A stretch of DNA of 64,000 nt from Tenacibaculum sp. 1_MG-2023 (lineage in GTDB: Bacteria > Bacteroidota > Bacteroidia > Flavobacteriales > Flavobacteriaceae). The first letter of the stretch is position 1. Every line of letters starts with the position of its first letter. Shown piece by piece: positions 53,156 through 61,705 of the stretch. Position numbers and translations under genes: made by a program. The stretch lies in contig NZ_JAUORH010000008.1 of assembly GCF_030547425.1 (NCBI RefSeq), forward strand, positions 1-64,000, read 5' to 3'. The notes beneath the pieces are model-generated. The model ran no database searches. It saw only the letters and a program-made list of their open reading frames with translations, and was not told the DNA's origin.

Positions 53156-53805
53156 GTCATTGGTGATTTTTCTTTCCACAAAAATTTCGCTAAATCAATC
53201 ACACTTTTTACAGGTCCTATTTGTTGAATATCAAAACTAGCCTTTACTGACTTCTCTATAAAAAGATCTGTTTTTTCAAAATTAAGAGATTCGTCATCAA
53301 TCCAAAATTTTAAGATCATTAGTAACTGCATCCAATATCCTTCTGTAACAGTTTTATCTTGAATTTTATTTACTTTTTCATTTTTAAAGTCAATTTTTTC
53401 AAGATCTAATCCGTTTACAAAATCAATAAATTCTACTCGCAACTCTTTCAATATAGATAATCTTGAAAAGTCGGTTTTCATTTCCTTGAATTGCAACAAT
53501 ACGTACGATCTGTTAGCTGTTAACAGTTCAAAAAAAGTAAAGTAAAAACTTAATAGTTTATCTTTTGATGAATAGTCTTTGTATGCTTCTGTTTTATGCA
53601 ATAAGTGAATAGTTTCTTTTGCAAAAACTCCGAAAATAGCTTTTTCTAAACTTTCAAAACTTGAAAAATGTTTGTAAAAGTCTGCCTCTTCAAAGTTGTT
53701 TTCTTGCGCGAAAGAAAATATGGAGTTTGGTTTACCTGCTGATAGTACAGCGTTCATATACCATTCTATTATTTTTTCTTGAGTTATATTCTTTTTTTTT
53801 GCCAT
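53152..53805 (-). CDS. TetR-like transcriptional regulator
   Basis: 217 residues. N-terminal helix-turn-helix of the TetR type (TQEKIIEWYMNAVLSAG, FAQENNFEEADFYKHFSSFESLEKAIFG) and a helical ligand-binding part (FYFTFFELLTANRSYVLLQFKEMK). It lies between tspO and the ABC1 gene and overlaps the latter by 4 bp. Possible local regulator of the block. Confidence 0.8.
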   Translation of the reverse strand: MAKKKNITQEKIIEWYMNAVLSAGKPNSIFSFAQENNFEEADFYKHFSSFESLEKAIFGVFAKETIHLLHKTEAYKDYSSKDKLLSFYFTFFELLTANRSYVLLQFKEMKTDFSRLSILKELRVEFIDFVNGLDLEKIDFKNEKVNKIQDKTVTEGYWMQLLMILKFWIDDESLNFEKTDLFIEKSVKASFDIQQIGPVKSVIDLAKFLWKEKSPMT

Positions 53806-53808
53806 GAT

Positions 53809-54282
53809 TTAATTGTTTAATACAATGTATGCGTTGAGACTAGTTGCAATCGTCATCCATATTAAATACGGAAGAATAAATAGTGTATACCATTTTACTT
53901 TTTTTACATACTCAAAAGTGAAATAACCTACGAGTATCCACAATAAAGCGATTACTACTAAACCTAGTTTTGTTAAATGTTGATTAAAGAAAATATAGTT
54001 CCAACTTACGTTTAAAATCCATTGGTCTATATATAAAATGAGTACTTTTTTGTTTAAAAATTCATGTTGAAAACTCACTTTAGTCATATATACAGAAAAC
54101 AATACCATAATGGTTGTCCATGCTGCTCCAAAAACCCAACCTGCCGGTGTCCATGGAGCTTTGTTTAAAGATAAGTACCAATCTGTTCTTGGCCCTTCGT
54201 TCATTAACCAAGCTCCAATAGCTAAAGCTGAAAAATTAGCTATTAGGAATATTAAAAATCGTATGTATTTATTTTCTTTCAA
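53809..54282 (-). CDS. tspO: TspO/MBR family membrane protein
   Basis: 157 residues, five membrane helices. Family motifs are WYLSLNKAPWTPAGWVFGAAWTTIMVLFSVYM and LNVSWNYIFFNQH. TspO binds porphyrins and acts in light and oxygen dependent control or tetrapyrrole turnover, and is typically clustered with carotenoid genes. Overlaps the lycopene cyclase gene by 14 bp. Confidence 0.93.
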   Translation of the reverse strand: MKENKYIRFLIFLIANFSALAIGAWLMNEGPRTDWYLSLNKAPWTPAGWVFGAAWTTIMVLFSVYMTKVSFQHEFLNKKVLILYIDQWILNVSWNYIFFNQHLTKLGLVVIALLWILVGYFTFEYVKKVKWYTLFILPYLIWMTIATSLNAYIVLNN

Positions 54283-54970
54283 GTTTTTTTCTTTTTAAAG
54301 AATTGAAGATTAATTGTACTGAAAACAACATTGTAAATGCATAAAAAATGTCTTCAAAGGGTATGGTGAAAATTCTAAATCCTAAGTTTTCTGAGTTGTT
54401 ATACCAAACAACTGGTTCTTCTATAAAACTTCCTGTTAAAATTCCGTTGACGATTAAAAAAGGAACTAATATTACCAAGAAGCTTGGATAATATTCTTGT
54501 AACGTATTCAAATGATATTTTAACGCATAAGCCAACAGCAATAGGAATAGCATAAAGTTAACTGTTGTATACCACTTTCCGAAGTTAAAAACCAATAATA
54601 AACTCACTAAAACTATGAGTAAAAAGCTTATGATTACTGTCATTGACTTTGACATTTTAAACTTTGGAAATAAAAATTTTAATGCTTCATGTGTAAATAA
54701 ACATGCATAAGGTATACAAAAGAAGAACATCCATTCTTCTATTGGCATGTGCAGTAATTTTAAGGATAAATAGTAATCAGGGTTAAAGCCCCACACTCCT
54801 ATTTGCGTAAACCAACTGTCCCAAATCAAAAAAAACAAGGCAACTAACAAAATACTAAGCGCTGCTTGTTTGAAATATTGTATAAAGTGTAGTTTTTTTT
54901 CAAAAACACTATACAATAGCGGAATACTTAAACTGCCTAGGTTTAATATTAGATATAAATACTGACTCAC
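54269..54970 (-). CDS. Lycopene cyclase (CrtYcd type)
   Basis: 233 residues, about seven membrane helices in two related halves. Each half holds a PxE(E/D) motif: PIEEWMFFFCIPYACLFTHE and PFEDIFYAFTMLFSVQLIF. This is the fused heterodimeric lycopene beta-cyclase found in Bacteroidota, converting lycopene to beta-carotene. Overlaps the hydroxylase gene by 4 bp. Confidence 0.92.
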   Translation of the reverse strand: MSQYLYLILNLGSLSIPLLYSVFEKKLHFIQYFKQAALSILLVALFFLIWDSWFTQIGVWGFNPDYYLSLKLLHMPIEEWMFFFCIPYACLFTHEALKFLFPKFKMSKSMTVIISFLLIVLVSLLLVFNFGKWYTTVNFMLFLLLLAYALKYHLNTLQEYYPSFLVILVPFLIVNGILTGSFIEEPVVWYNNSENLGFRIFTIPFEDIFYAFTMLFSVQLIFNSLKRKKLERK

Positions 54971-55422
54971 TGTCTTTTATTAAAATATTTAAAGGGTACA
55001 AACAACATTCCGAAACATTCTCCGTCGTGTTTTCCCATATGTTTGTGATGAATTTTATGTGCTTTTCGTAATCCTTTTAAGTATTGGTTATGTGTTTTGT
55101 CAAACCACTTAAATCTTCTATGAATTAACACATCATGTACCAAGAAATAAGCAATACCATACAACAGAATACCTAATCCTATAAAAAACAAAAAATTTAA
55201 CTCTGGTCGAATTCCGAAATAAAATAATAAGATACTAGGAATTGCAAAGACCACGAAAAAAGCATCGTTTTTTTCAAAAACATGTGGATATCCTGATTGA
55301 TGGTGGTCTTCATGTAAATACCAACCAAAACCGTGCATCACATATTTATGTGTGCACCAAGTAACACCTTCCATAACAATAAACGTTAGTATAGTTACTG
55401 CTATATATATTGCTATATTCAT
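54967..55422 (-). CDS. crtZ: Beta-carotene hydroxylase (CrtZ-like, fatty acid hydroxylase superfamily)
   Basis: 151 residues, membrane protein with the di-iron histidine boxes HKYVMH, HEDHH, HDVLIH and HKIHHKH. Expected to make zeaxanthin from beta-carotene. Position directly before the cyclase in the pathway operon supports this over a sterol desaturase. Overlaps the unknown gene upstream by 4 bp. Confidence 0.92.
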   Translation of the reverse strand: MNIAIYIAVTILTFIVMEGVTWCTHKYVMHGFGWYLHEDHHQSGYPHVFEKNDAFFVVFAIPSILLFYFGIRPELNFLFFIGLGILLYGIAYFLVHDVLIHRRFKWFDKTHNQYLKGLRKAHKIHHKHMGKHDGECFGMLFVPFKYFNKRQ

Positions 55423-55865
55423 AATGATGTATTGTTAATTATATATGTGTGTAAATAACTTACACTGTCTTTTTTTTGAAGCACCTCTTTTAAAAACTGC
55501 TTGTCTTTTTTAATAGAAGATGTATATCCTAAAATACCTGGTGTATTTTCTTGTATTACTAATCTTATATACCTTAGATGGATATTGTTAGGGTTCTTTA
55601 AAATTAATTCTTCTAATTTGTTTTTATTAGTGTTAAAAACTTTTAGTTTACTCCAAGGCATTGTTTTATATTTTGCCTGCTTCATTTCAAGAGAAATTAC
55701 ATACCCCTGAATACTTACTTCTTTACTGTTTTTATATTTTTTTATGTAAGATAACTCTGCTTCTTTAGTAGTTAATTCATGGTATTCTTTAACAAAATTA
55801 GGTGCATTATTGAAGCCTATAATCGACATAAAGAACAGCACTCCTAAGATACCACTTTTTATCAT
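55419..55865 (-). CDS. Unknown 148-residue protein of the carotenoid operon
   Basis: Signal-peptide-like start (MIKSGILGVLFFMSIIGFNN) and a helical TPR-like body (ELTTKEAELSYIKKYKNSKEVSIQGYVISLEMKQAKY, RYIRLVIQENTPGILGYTSS). It lies between crtB and crtZ with 4-bp overlaps on both sides. From memory, similar small proteins are seen at this place in related flavobacteria. No enzymatic motif. A scaffold or assembly role is speculation. Confidence 0.7.
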   Translation of the reverse strand: MIKSGILGVLFFMSIIGFNNAPNFVKEYHELTTKEAELSYIKKYKNSKEVSIQGYVISLEMKQAKYKTMPWSKLKVFNTNKNKLEELILKNPNNIHLRYIRLVIQENTPGILGYTSSIKKDKQFLKEVLQKKDSVSYLHTYIINNTSL

Positions 55866-56704
55866 AGAAAGTTTAATTTATACCTTACATAACTTCTTGC
55901 TAGAAGATTAATTTTCATCGGGTTTGAAATTCGAATTCTTGTATCCATGATTTTTGTTGAAGGTGTATTTTTTAGCTTTTTTAATAGTTTTTTGTAATAT
56001 CTGTATGCCATATACACTCCAAATTTTGCTTCAACAGGCAACTTTAAAATTCCGTTTTTGTAAGCAATATCAAAATCATCTTCTATTTCTTTAATAATTG
56101 TATTTTTTCCTTCTGTACTTAAATCCCCAAAATTGATATTTGGAAAGTAAGACCTATTCAATTCGTTAAAATCTTCTTTTAAGTCTCTTAAAAAATTTAC
56201 TTTTTGAAACGCTGACCCTAAACGCATTGCAGGCTCTTTTAGTTCCTCATATTTTTGCTGATTCCCATTTACAAAAACCTTTAAACACATTAACCCAACA
56301 ACATCAGCAGAACCATAGATATATTTATTATACTCTTCTGTAGTTGTATATACTGTTTTGTACAAATCTGCTTTCATACTTTTTAAAAAAGCCTGAACCT
56401 GCTCATCAGAAATTTTGTACTTATTTACAGTGTGTATAAACGAATTTAAAATAGGGTTTAAACTAATTCCTCTATTCTTAGATTCGTAATAATCTCTTTC
56501 AAACTTTAATAATAATTGTTTCTTATCGTACTGATGAAAAGAATCAACTATTTCATCCGCAAAGCGTACAAAACCATAAATATTATAAATATCTGTACGT
56601 ATTTTTGGTGATAACATCTTCGTGGCTAACGAAAATGAGGTGCTGTATTTTTGAGTTACTAACTTACTACATGCATAAGAAACCTCATCAAATAATTGTT
56701 TCAT
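55862..56704 (-). CDS. crtB: Phytoene synthase
   Basis: 280 residues with both Asp-rich motifs of the squalene/phytoene synthase family (VRFADEIVDSF and NFLRDLKEDFNELN) plus AFQKVNFLRD. Joins two geranylgeranyl diphosphate molecules into phytoene. Overlaps crtI by 17 bp. The GGPP synthase needed for its substrate is not in this window. Confidence 0.95.
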   Translation of the reverse strand: MKQLFDEVSYACSKLVTQKYSTSFSLATKMLSPKIRTDIYNIYGFVRFADEIVDSFHQYDKKQLLLKFERDYYESKNRGISLNPILNSFIHTVNKYKISDEQVQAFLKSMKADLYKTVYTTTEEYNKYIYGSADVVGLMCLKVFVNGNQQKYEELKEPAMRLGSAFQKVNFLRDLKEDFNELNRSYFPNINFGDLSTEGKNTIIKEIEDDFDIAYKNGILKLPVEAKFGVYMAYRYYKKLLKKLKNTPSTKIMDTRIRISNPMKINLLARSYVRYKLNFL

Positions 56705-58169
56705 CTTTGTACGTTTTTAAAATTAAATCTGAAGCTATTTTTCCTGAAATTAAAGAAGGAGGAACTCCTGGTCCTGGCACCGTTAATTGTCCTGTAAAAA
56801 ATAAACTCTTTACTTTTTTACTCTTTATCTTTGGTCTTAAAAATGCTGTTTGTGTTAAAATATTGGCTAACCCATAAGCATTTCCTTTGTACGAATTATA
56901 CTCTTTCACAAAATCATTAACACAAAAACTTTCTTTAAACAATACATGTTCTTTTACTGATTGCCCTGTTAACTTTTCTAACCTCTCTATTATAACATCA
57001 AAATAGTGTTCTCTCAACTCTCGTGTATCTTCTAAACCTGGAGCTAACGGAATTAAAAAAGTGGCTGCTTCTTTTCCATTTGGCGCAAAAGAACCATCTG
57101 TAATAGAGGGAAAGCTCGCATAAAATAATGGTTCTTTTGGCCAACTAGGAACATCATATATTGTTTTTGCATGCACATCAAAATCTGTATCAAAAAACAG
57201 TGTATGATGACATACATTTTTTAATCTCTTATCAAACCCTACATAAAAGAGTAATGATGAAGGTGCAAATGTTTTTTTATCCCAATAACTTTCTGAATAT
57301 TGTCTTAGATATTTAGGTAGTAAAGTTTCTGTATGATGATAATCTGCTCCACTTAACACTATATCAGATTCCATTAATTTTCCATCAACCGCAACCCCAA
57401 TCGCTTCTCCTTTATCATTTACTACAATTTCTTCAACATTTGCATTGGTTTGAAACTCTACTCCTAAGCTAGTAGCTAGAGTTGTCATAGCCTCAACAAC
57501 TTTGTACATTCCTCCTTTTGGATGCCATGTACCTAAGCCAAAATCGGCATAATTCATAAAATTATAAAAAGCAGGTGTATTACTAGGTTTTGCTCCTAAA
57601 AACAATACTGGGAACTCTAAAATTTGAATTAGCTTTTTACTCTTAATTTTCTTTCTTACTTCATGTCTGATAGTAGAAAAAAACTGAAATATTTTCCCCA
57701 TAGTAACAGGAGTCACAAGCTCTAGAGGAGAAATCCCTGGTTTATAAACTAAGTCGTTTATAGAAACATCATAATTATATTTTGCTGATTTTAGAAAAGA
57801 CTTCAGGTGTTTTGAACTTCCTTTTTCTTCTTTTTCAAAAACCTCATAAATCTCATCTAATGTTCCTGGAATTATAATTGAATCTTTTTTTCCAAAGTAC
57901 ACTTCATAAGCAGGACTTAACCTTTCTAACTCGTAGTAATCTGAAGGCAGCTTTCCAAAGTCTGCAAAAAAATTTTCAAAAACATCTGGCATCCAATACC
58001 ATGTAGGACCAATATCAAAAGTAAAACCGTTTTTTAATAATTGTCTCGCTCTACCTCCAATTGTAGCATTTTTTTCCAATACTACTACTTCATATCCAGC
58101 CTTAGCTAAATAACATGAAGCTGATAAAGATGAGAATCCTGAACCTATTATGTATACTTTTTTTTTCAA
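56688..58169 (-). CDS. crtI: Phytoene desaturase
   Basis: 493 residues from a TTG start at LKKKVYIIGSGF, where the family begins; an ATG 22 codons upstream would code part of a perfect palindrome. N-terminal FAD motif IGSGFSSLSASCYLAKAGYEVVVLEKN, substrate region, and C-terminal TVPGPGVPPSLISGKIAS. Converts phytoene to lycopene. Follows the fasciclin gene by about 80 bp, with a palindrome in between. Confidence 0.93.
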   Translation of the reverse strand: MKKKVYIIGSGFSSLSASCYLAKAGYEVVVLEKNATIGGRARQLLKNGFTFDIGPTWYWMPDVFENFFADFGKLPSDYYELERLSPAYEVYFGKKDSIIIPGTLDEIYEVFEKEEKGSSKHLKSFLKSAKYNYDVSINDLVYKPGISPLELVTPVTMGKIFQFFSTIRHEVRKKIKSKKLIQILEFPVLFLGAKPSNTPAFYNFMNYADFGLGTWHPKGGMYKVVEAMTTLATSLGVEFQTNANVEEIVVNDKGEAIGVAVDGKLMESDIVLSGADYHHTETLLPKYLRQYSESYWDKKTFAPSSLLFYVGFDKRLKNVCHHTLFFDTDFDVHAKTIYDVPSWPKEPLFYASFPSITDGSFAPNGKEAATFLIPLAPGLEDTRELREHYFDVIIERLEKLTGQSVKEHVLFKESFCVNDFVKEYNSYKGNAYGLANILTQTAFLRPKIKSKKVKSLFFTGQLTVPGPGVPPSLISGKIASDLILKTYKDETII

Positions 58170-58198
58170 ATTATTTCTTATAAATATAATTAAATTAA

Positions 58199-58228
58199 CT
58201 ATAAACGAGAAATATTTCTCGTTTATAG
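58199..58228. promoter_or_regulatory. Perfect 30-bp palindrome before crtI
   Basis: Two 15-base arms, CTATAAACGAGAAAT and ATTTCTCGTTTATAG, meet with no loop. Located between the fasciclin stop and crtI. No T run on the minus strand, so it may be an attenuator, RNA processing site or regulator site rather than a simple terminator. Confidence 0.7.
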
Positions 58229-58248
58229 TCAACAACTTAACACCTTAA

Positions 58249-59208
58249 CTAAGGCAAAAGAACACTATCTACTACATGAATTACCCCATTCGTTCCTTGT
58301 ACATCGGTCAATGAAATTACAACAGACTGTCCTGAACTTGTATCTAATTTTGCTCCACTTGATAAATCAACTGTAACCACATTACCATCAAACATTGTGA
58401 TTTCTTGATTATCGCTTAATTCGTCTGACTGCACATTCCCTCCTGCAAATACATGATATTTTAAAACCGCTTCTATGGTTCCTATCGGAATATCTGCTAA
58501 CGAATTCCAAGAATCGTTACTATCTAACAATGCTTGAAATGCTGCATTTGTCGGAGCAAATATTGTATATGGTCCTTCTTGACTTAATAAAGAAACAAAA
58601 TCAGTAGCATGGCGGTTATCTGTTAAAGCTGCAACCAAAGAGGTAAAACCACTGTTATTTAATGCTAAAGTCACTACATTAGCTGGCAACATTACTTTAT
58701 CTATTGTATGTATAACCCCATTTGAAGCCATAATATCTGTTGCAATTGGTTTTGAATCTCCATTAAATTCTACAGCTCCATCAACTTCCACTTGCAATGA
58801 CAACATCTCATCGTTTGGACCTGTAGACAACGTATTTACATACGTATTGGATAAATCAGCTGCTTTTACTTCTCCACTTATCACATGAAATAACAACACT
58901 GATTTTAATGTTTCTGCCGGAATATCATCTAAAGAACTCCATGAGTCATTACTATCTAACAACACTTGAAACGCTGCGTTTGTAGGCGCAAAAACCGTAA
59001 AAGATCCTTCGGCTTGTAAAGCAGATACTAAATCAGCCTTTTGTAAAGCAGAAACAAGAATACTTAAATTGGAATCTGCAACTGCCACATCAACTATGGT
59101 TTTGGGCTTTTCTACCACTGGATCGTCATCATCGCTACACGATGTTAACAAACCAAAACTTAAAAACAGCCCCAAAAAAAACACAGAAGTTAAATTTTTT
59201 ACTTTCAT
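58249..59208 (-). CDS. Fasciclin (FAS1) domain lipoprotein
   Basis: 319 residues. Signal peptide with lipobox LLTSC, an Asp-rich spacer, then two FAS1 domains. Each holds the paired motifs SFTVFAPTNAAFQVLL / PYTIFAPTNAAFQALL and NGVIHTIDKVMLP / NGVIHVVDSVLLP. Surface-anchored protein of unknown ligand. Head gene of the light-regulated block; FAS1 lipoproteins recur beside CarH/LitR-type regulators. Confidence 0.93.
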   Translation of the reverse strand: MKVKNLTSVFFLGLFLSFGLLTSCSDDDDPVVEKPKTIVDVAVADSNLSILVSALQKADLVSALQAEGSFTVFAPTNAAFQVLLDSNDSWSSLDDIPAETLKSVLLFHVISGEVKAADLSNTYVNTLSTGPNDEMLSLQVEVDGAVEFNGDSKPIATDIMASNGVIHTIDKVMLPANVVTLALNNSGFTSLVAALTDNRHATDFVSLLSQEGPYTIFAPTNAAFQALLDSNDSWNSLADIPIGTIEAVLKYHVFAGGNVQSDELSDNQEITMFDGNVVTVDLSSGAKLDTSSGQSVVISLTDVQGTNGVIHVVDSVLLP

Positions 59209-59276
59209 AATTATACACTTTAAAATTAATGCTTACTCTTTTTATTTTTATAGTCTATTTTTCAGCCTCGATAGAC

Positions 59277-59402
59277 TTTGTTTATTTTTAAACAAAAAAC
59301 ATTAAACAAAATAAGTTTTATTAAAAAAATATGTCTTGAAAATCAAAACATTAGTCAAAATTACATTTTTTGTTTAATAAAAACAAATAAAAAATAAACA
59401 AA
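59277..59402. promoter_or_regulatory. Candidate regulator half-sites upstream of the fasciclin-crt block
   Basis: Five copies of TTTGTTTA or its complement TAAACAAA lie at 59277, 59289, 59303, 59369 and 59395. The first pair forms an 8-bp inverted repeat with a 4-base gap, and the last two flank the -33 region of the promoter. They are a plausible operator for the B12-binding MerR regulator. The DNA is A+T-rich, so chance repetition is possible. Confidence 0.4.
59356..59386 (-). promoter_or_regulatory. Promoter of the fasciclin-carotenoid block
   Basis: Minus-strand TAATTTTG (-7) with TTTG 20 bases upstream (-33), a good match to the flavobacterial consensus. It leaves a leader of about 145 nt before the fasciclin ATG. 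Confidence 0.65.
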
Positions 59403-59422
59403 ATAAAATAATTCAAAAAAAA

Positions 59423-60316
59423 TTAGAGTTTATTTAGGAATACTTTTAACGAAGAATACACTGTTATTTTCGCTTTAAAATCAACATTATCAACTGCCAT
59501 AGCTTTATTCCCTATTGCTATCAATTCGTGATTTGTATTTTCAAGCACCTCCTCAATTTCTGAAAAATATTCCTCTACCTTATCATCATACGGTTGAACA
59601 GTCATAGAAGTAATGAAACAGACCTTCTCTTTACTTTTAAAAAAACAATCTAAGTTATCTAAAGGTAAGCTTTGTCCTAAATAAATTGTATTGTACCCCC
59701 TTAATATAAGCTCGTAATTCAAATACATCAACCCTAGTTCATGAATTTCATTTTCAGGCAAAAACAACACATAGCTCACTTCTGAATTACTATTAGAATA
59801 CTCTAATTTCTCTATATTAATTTGAATTTTCTGCACTATTAAGTTAGAAATAAAGTGCTCATGAGCAGGCAACAATGTATCTGTTTGCCACAACAGACCT
59901 ATATGATTTAAAAAAGGCACAAAAACATCCTTAAAGATCTCTCTAAACGTTTTTCTTTTAAGCAATCTATTATAAGCATTGTTAAATAATGTTTTATCAA
60001 ATTGAAACATTGCTAACTTAAAAGAATTTATTGCTTCATCATTTACAGCCATTTTAAAAGCTAGCTCTCTGGCTTTTAAAACAACTGTATCATCAGACAT
60101 TTCTGCTATTTTAGAAATCTTAATATTGTTTTTATTCAACAGTACAACATTTAGCAATTTTTGTAAATTCTCTGAAGAATAATAACGAATATTGGTATCC
60201 GTTCTCTCTGGCGATAACAAATTATAGCGTTTTTCCCAAATTCGTATCGTATGAGCTTTTATTCCTGAAATATTTTCAAGGTCTTTAATCGTGAATGTCG
60301 ATTTAATATTGTTCAA
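59423..60316 (-). CDS. CarH-like B12-binding MerR regulator
   Basis: 297 residues from a TTG start (an in-frame stop lies three codons upstream, and the helix-turn-helix begins at residue 9). MerR domain (FTIKDLENISGIKAHTIRIWEKRYNLLSPERT). The C-terminal cobalamin-binding part has the photoreceptor signature W143-x9-E153-H154 and the lower axial ligand H192 in ENEIHELG. CarH/LitR-type proteins hold adenosylcobalamin, repress carotenoid genes in the dark and release DNA in light. The downstream genes fit such a regulon. Confidence 0.88.
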   Translation of the reverse strand: MNNIKSTFTIKDLENISGIKAHTIRIWEKRYNLLSPERTDTNIRYYSSENLQKLLNVVLLNKNNIKISKIAEMSDDTVVLKARELAFKMAVNDEAINSFKLAMFQFDKTLFNNAYNRLLKRKTFREIFKDVFVPFLNHIGLLWQTDTLLPAHEHFISNLIVQKIQINIEKLEYSNSNSEVSYVLFLPENEIHELGLMYLNYELILRGYNTIYLGQSLPLDNLDCFFKSKEKVCFITSMTVQPYDDKVEEYFSEIEEVLENTNHELIAIGNKAMAVDNVDFKAKITVYSSLKVFLNKL

Positions 60317-60337
60317 TTTATTTTAAATTCTTTTGAA

Positions 60338-60365
60338 CAAATATACAAATTTTAACGAATTACAA
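60338..60365 (-). promoter_or_regulatory. Promoter of the B12 regulator gene
   Basis: Minus-strand TATATTTG with TTG 17 bases upstream. It lies 22 nt before the TTG start of the regulator gene. Confidence 0.6.
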
Positions 60366-60397
60366 ATCTACATCACTTCTTATGAAGATTTTATACT

Positions 60398-60405
60398 TAT
60401 TTTTG
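60398..60405 (+). promoter_or_regulatory. -7 box of the GSCFA gene
   Basis: TATTTTTG fits TAnnTTTG and ends 22 bases before the ATG at 60428. This supports that start over a TTG further upstream. Confidence 0.5.
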
Positions 60406-60427
60406 ATTGTTATTTTTCTTAAAATTT

Positions 60428-61378
60428 ATGAATCTTCAAACGCAAATACCACTTACTAAACAAAAGCATAATCAAATTAATTATCAGTCAAAACTACTTT
60501 TACTTGGTTCTTGTTTTTCTGAAAATATTGGCAACATACTGAACTATTATAAGTTTCAATCAAAACAAAATCCTTTTGGTATTTTATTCCACCCTAAAGC
60601 AATTGAAAACTTAATTACAAAAACATTGAACAAAGAAGAATATACTGACAAAGATATTTTTTTTCACAATGAACGCTGGCACTCTTTTGAAGCACACTCT
60701 AGCTTAAGTACTTCTGACAAGGATGAGTTATTAAACAACTTAAACTCATTAATCCAACAAACTTTTCAGCAACTAAGAAACGCCACACATCTTATTATCA
60801 CTTTAGGTACTGCTTGGGTTTATCGAGAAATTACTTCAGATATTTTAGTTGCCAATTGTCATAAAATTCCGCAAAAAAAATTTTCAAAAGAATTATTAAC
60901 TGTTGAAGAAATCTCAGAGAGTATGAAAGCTATTAATTCTTTAGTTAAGTCAATAAATAAAAATATTACTATTATTTACACAGTATCACCTGTACGACAT
61001 TTAAAAGATGGCTTTATAGAAAATCAACGTAGTAAAGCACATTTACTTTCTGCCATACATCAAGTAGTAGAACCTAGAAACAATTTTTATTATTTCCCTT
61101 CATATGAGATTATGATGGATGAGTTACGTGACTATCGTTTTTATAATGAAGACATGATCCACCCAAACAAAACCGCTATAAATTATATCTGGGAAAAATT
61201 TAAAGAGGTTTGGATTACAGAAAAATCTAACCAAACTATGCAAGAAATTGAAACCATTCAAAGAGGCCTAAATCATAAGCCTTTTAATCCTAGTTCAGAA
61301 GCACATCAATCATTTTTAAAAAAGCTGCAACAAAAAAAAGAAACACTTTTACAAGCATTTCCTTTTATAAACTTTTAA
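60428..61378 (+). CDS. GSCFA domain-containing protein
   Basis: 316 residues. The naming motif LLLGSCFSENIG lies near the N-terminus. NPFGILFHP, ITLGTAWVYR, IIYTVSPVRHLKDG and the closing HPNKTAINYIWEKF are also family motifs. SGNH-hydrolase-like fold with the GSCF serine. Substrate unknown. Single gene divergent from the B12 regulator. Confidence 0.93.
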   Translation: MNLQTQIPLTKQKHNQINYQSKLLLLGSCFSENIGNILNYYKFQSKQNPFGILFHPKAIENLITKTLNKEEYTDKDIFFHNERWHSFEAHSSLSTSDKDELLNNLNSLIQQTFQQLRNATHLIITLGTAWVYREITSDILVANCHKIPQKKFSKELLTVEEISESMKAINSLVKSINKNITIIYTVSPVRHLKDGFIENQRSKAHLLSAIHQVVEPRNNFYYFPSYEIMMDELRDYRFYNEDMIHPNKTAINYIWEKFKEVWITEKSNQTMQEIETIQRGLNHKPFNPSSEAHQSFLKKLQQKKETLLQAFPFINF

Positions 61379-61389
61379 TCTTTATGTAT

Positions 61390-61704
61390 TTATTTTACTA
61401 AAAATTGATCTACATTTTGCCAAGGGCCTCCATTAATTACATCTATTCCATGATTTTCTAAAAACTCGGCTGCTTGTCCGCTTCTACCACCACTTCTACA
61501 TACTGCAATTACTGGTTTGTTCCACGATTTAATCTCCTCTACATTTGTAGGAATCGTAGCTAACACAATATGCTTAGCCCCTTCGCTATGCCCTTCATTC
61601 CATTCTGCTAAAGTTCTTACATCTAATACAACCGCTCCTTTAGCTAAATATTCCTGTATTTCGTTACTCATATTTTTCTTTCTAAATAAATTAAATAATC
61701 CCAT
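61390..61704 (-). CDS. Rhodanese-like protein
   Basis: About 104 residues from MGLFNLFRKK; an ATG 15 codons upstream is also possible and would overlap the hydroxylase gene. Rhodanese domain with VVLDVRTLAEWNEGHSEGAKHI and the catalytic Cys in VCRSGGRSG. Sulfurtransfer or persulfide handling in the cytoplasm. It follows the hydroxylase stop at once, so is probably cotranscribed. Confidence 0.9.
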   Translation of the reverse strand: MGLFNLFRKKNMSNEIQEYLAKGAVVLDVRTLAEWNEGHSEGAKHIVLATIPTNVEEIKSWNKPVIAVCRSGGRSGQAAEFLENHGIDVINGGPWQNVDQFLVK

Positions 61705-61705
61705 T

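Noticed and set aside
58170..58235. ATG start for crtI 22 codons upstream
   Set aside because: The extra residues are unlike the family and are coded partly by a perfect palindrome; the TTG at the family start fits better.
60407..60427. TTG start of the GSCFA gene
   Set aside because: It lies right after the -7 box; the ATG at 60428 gives a normal leader and the family N-terminus.
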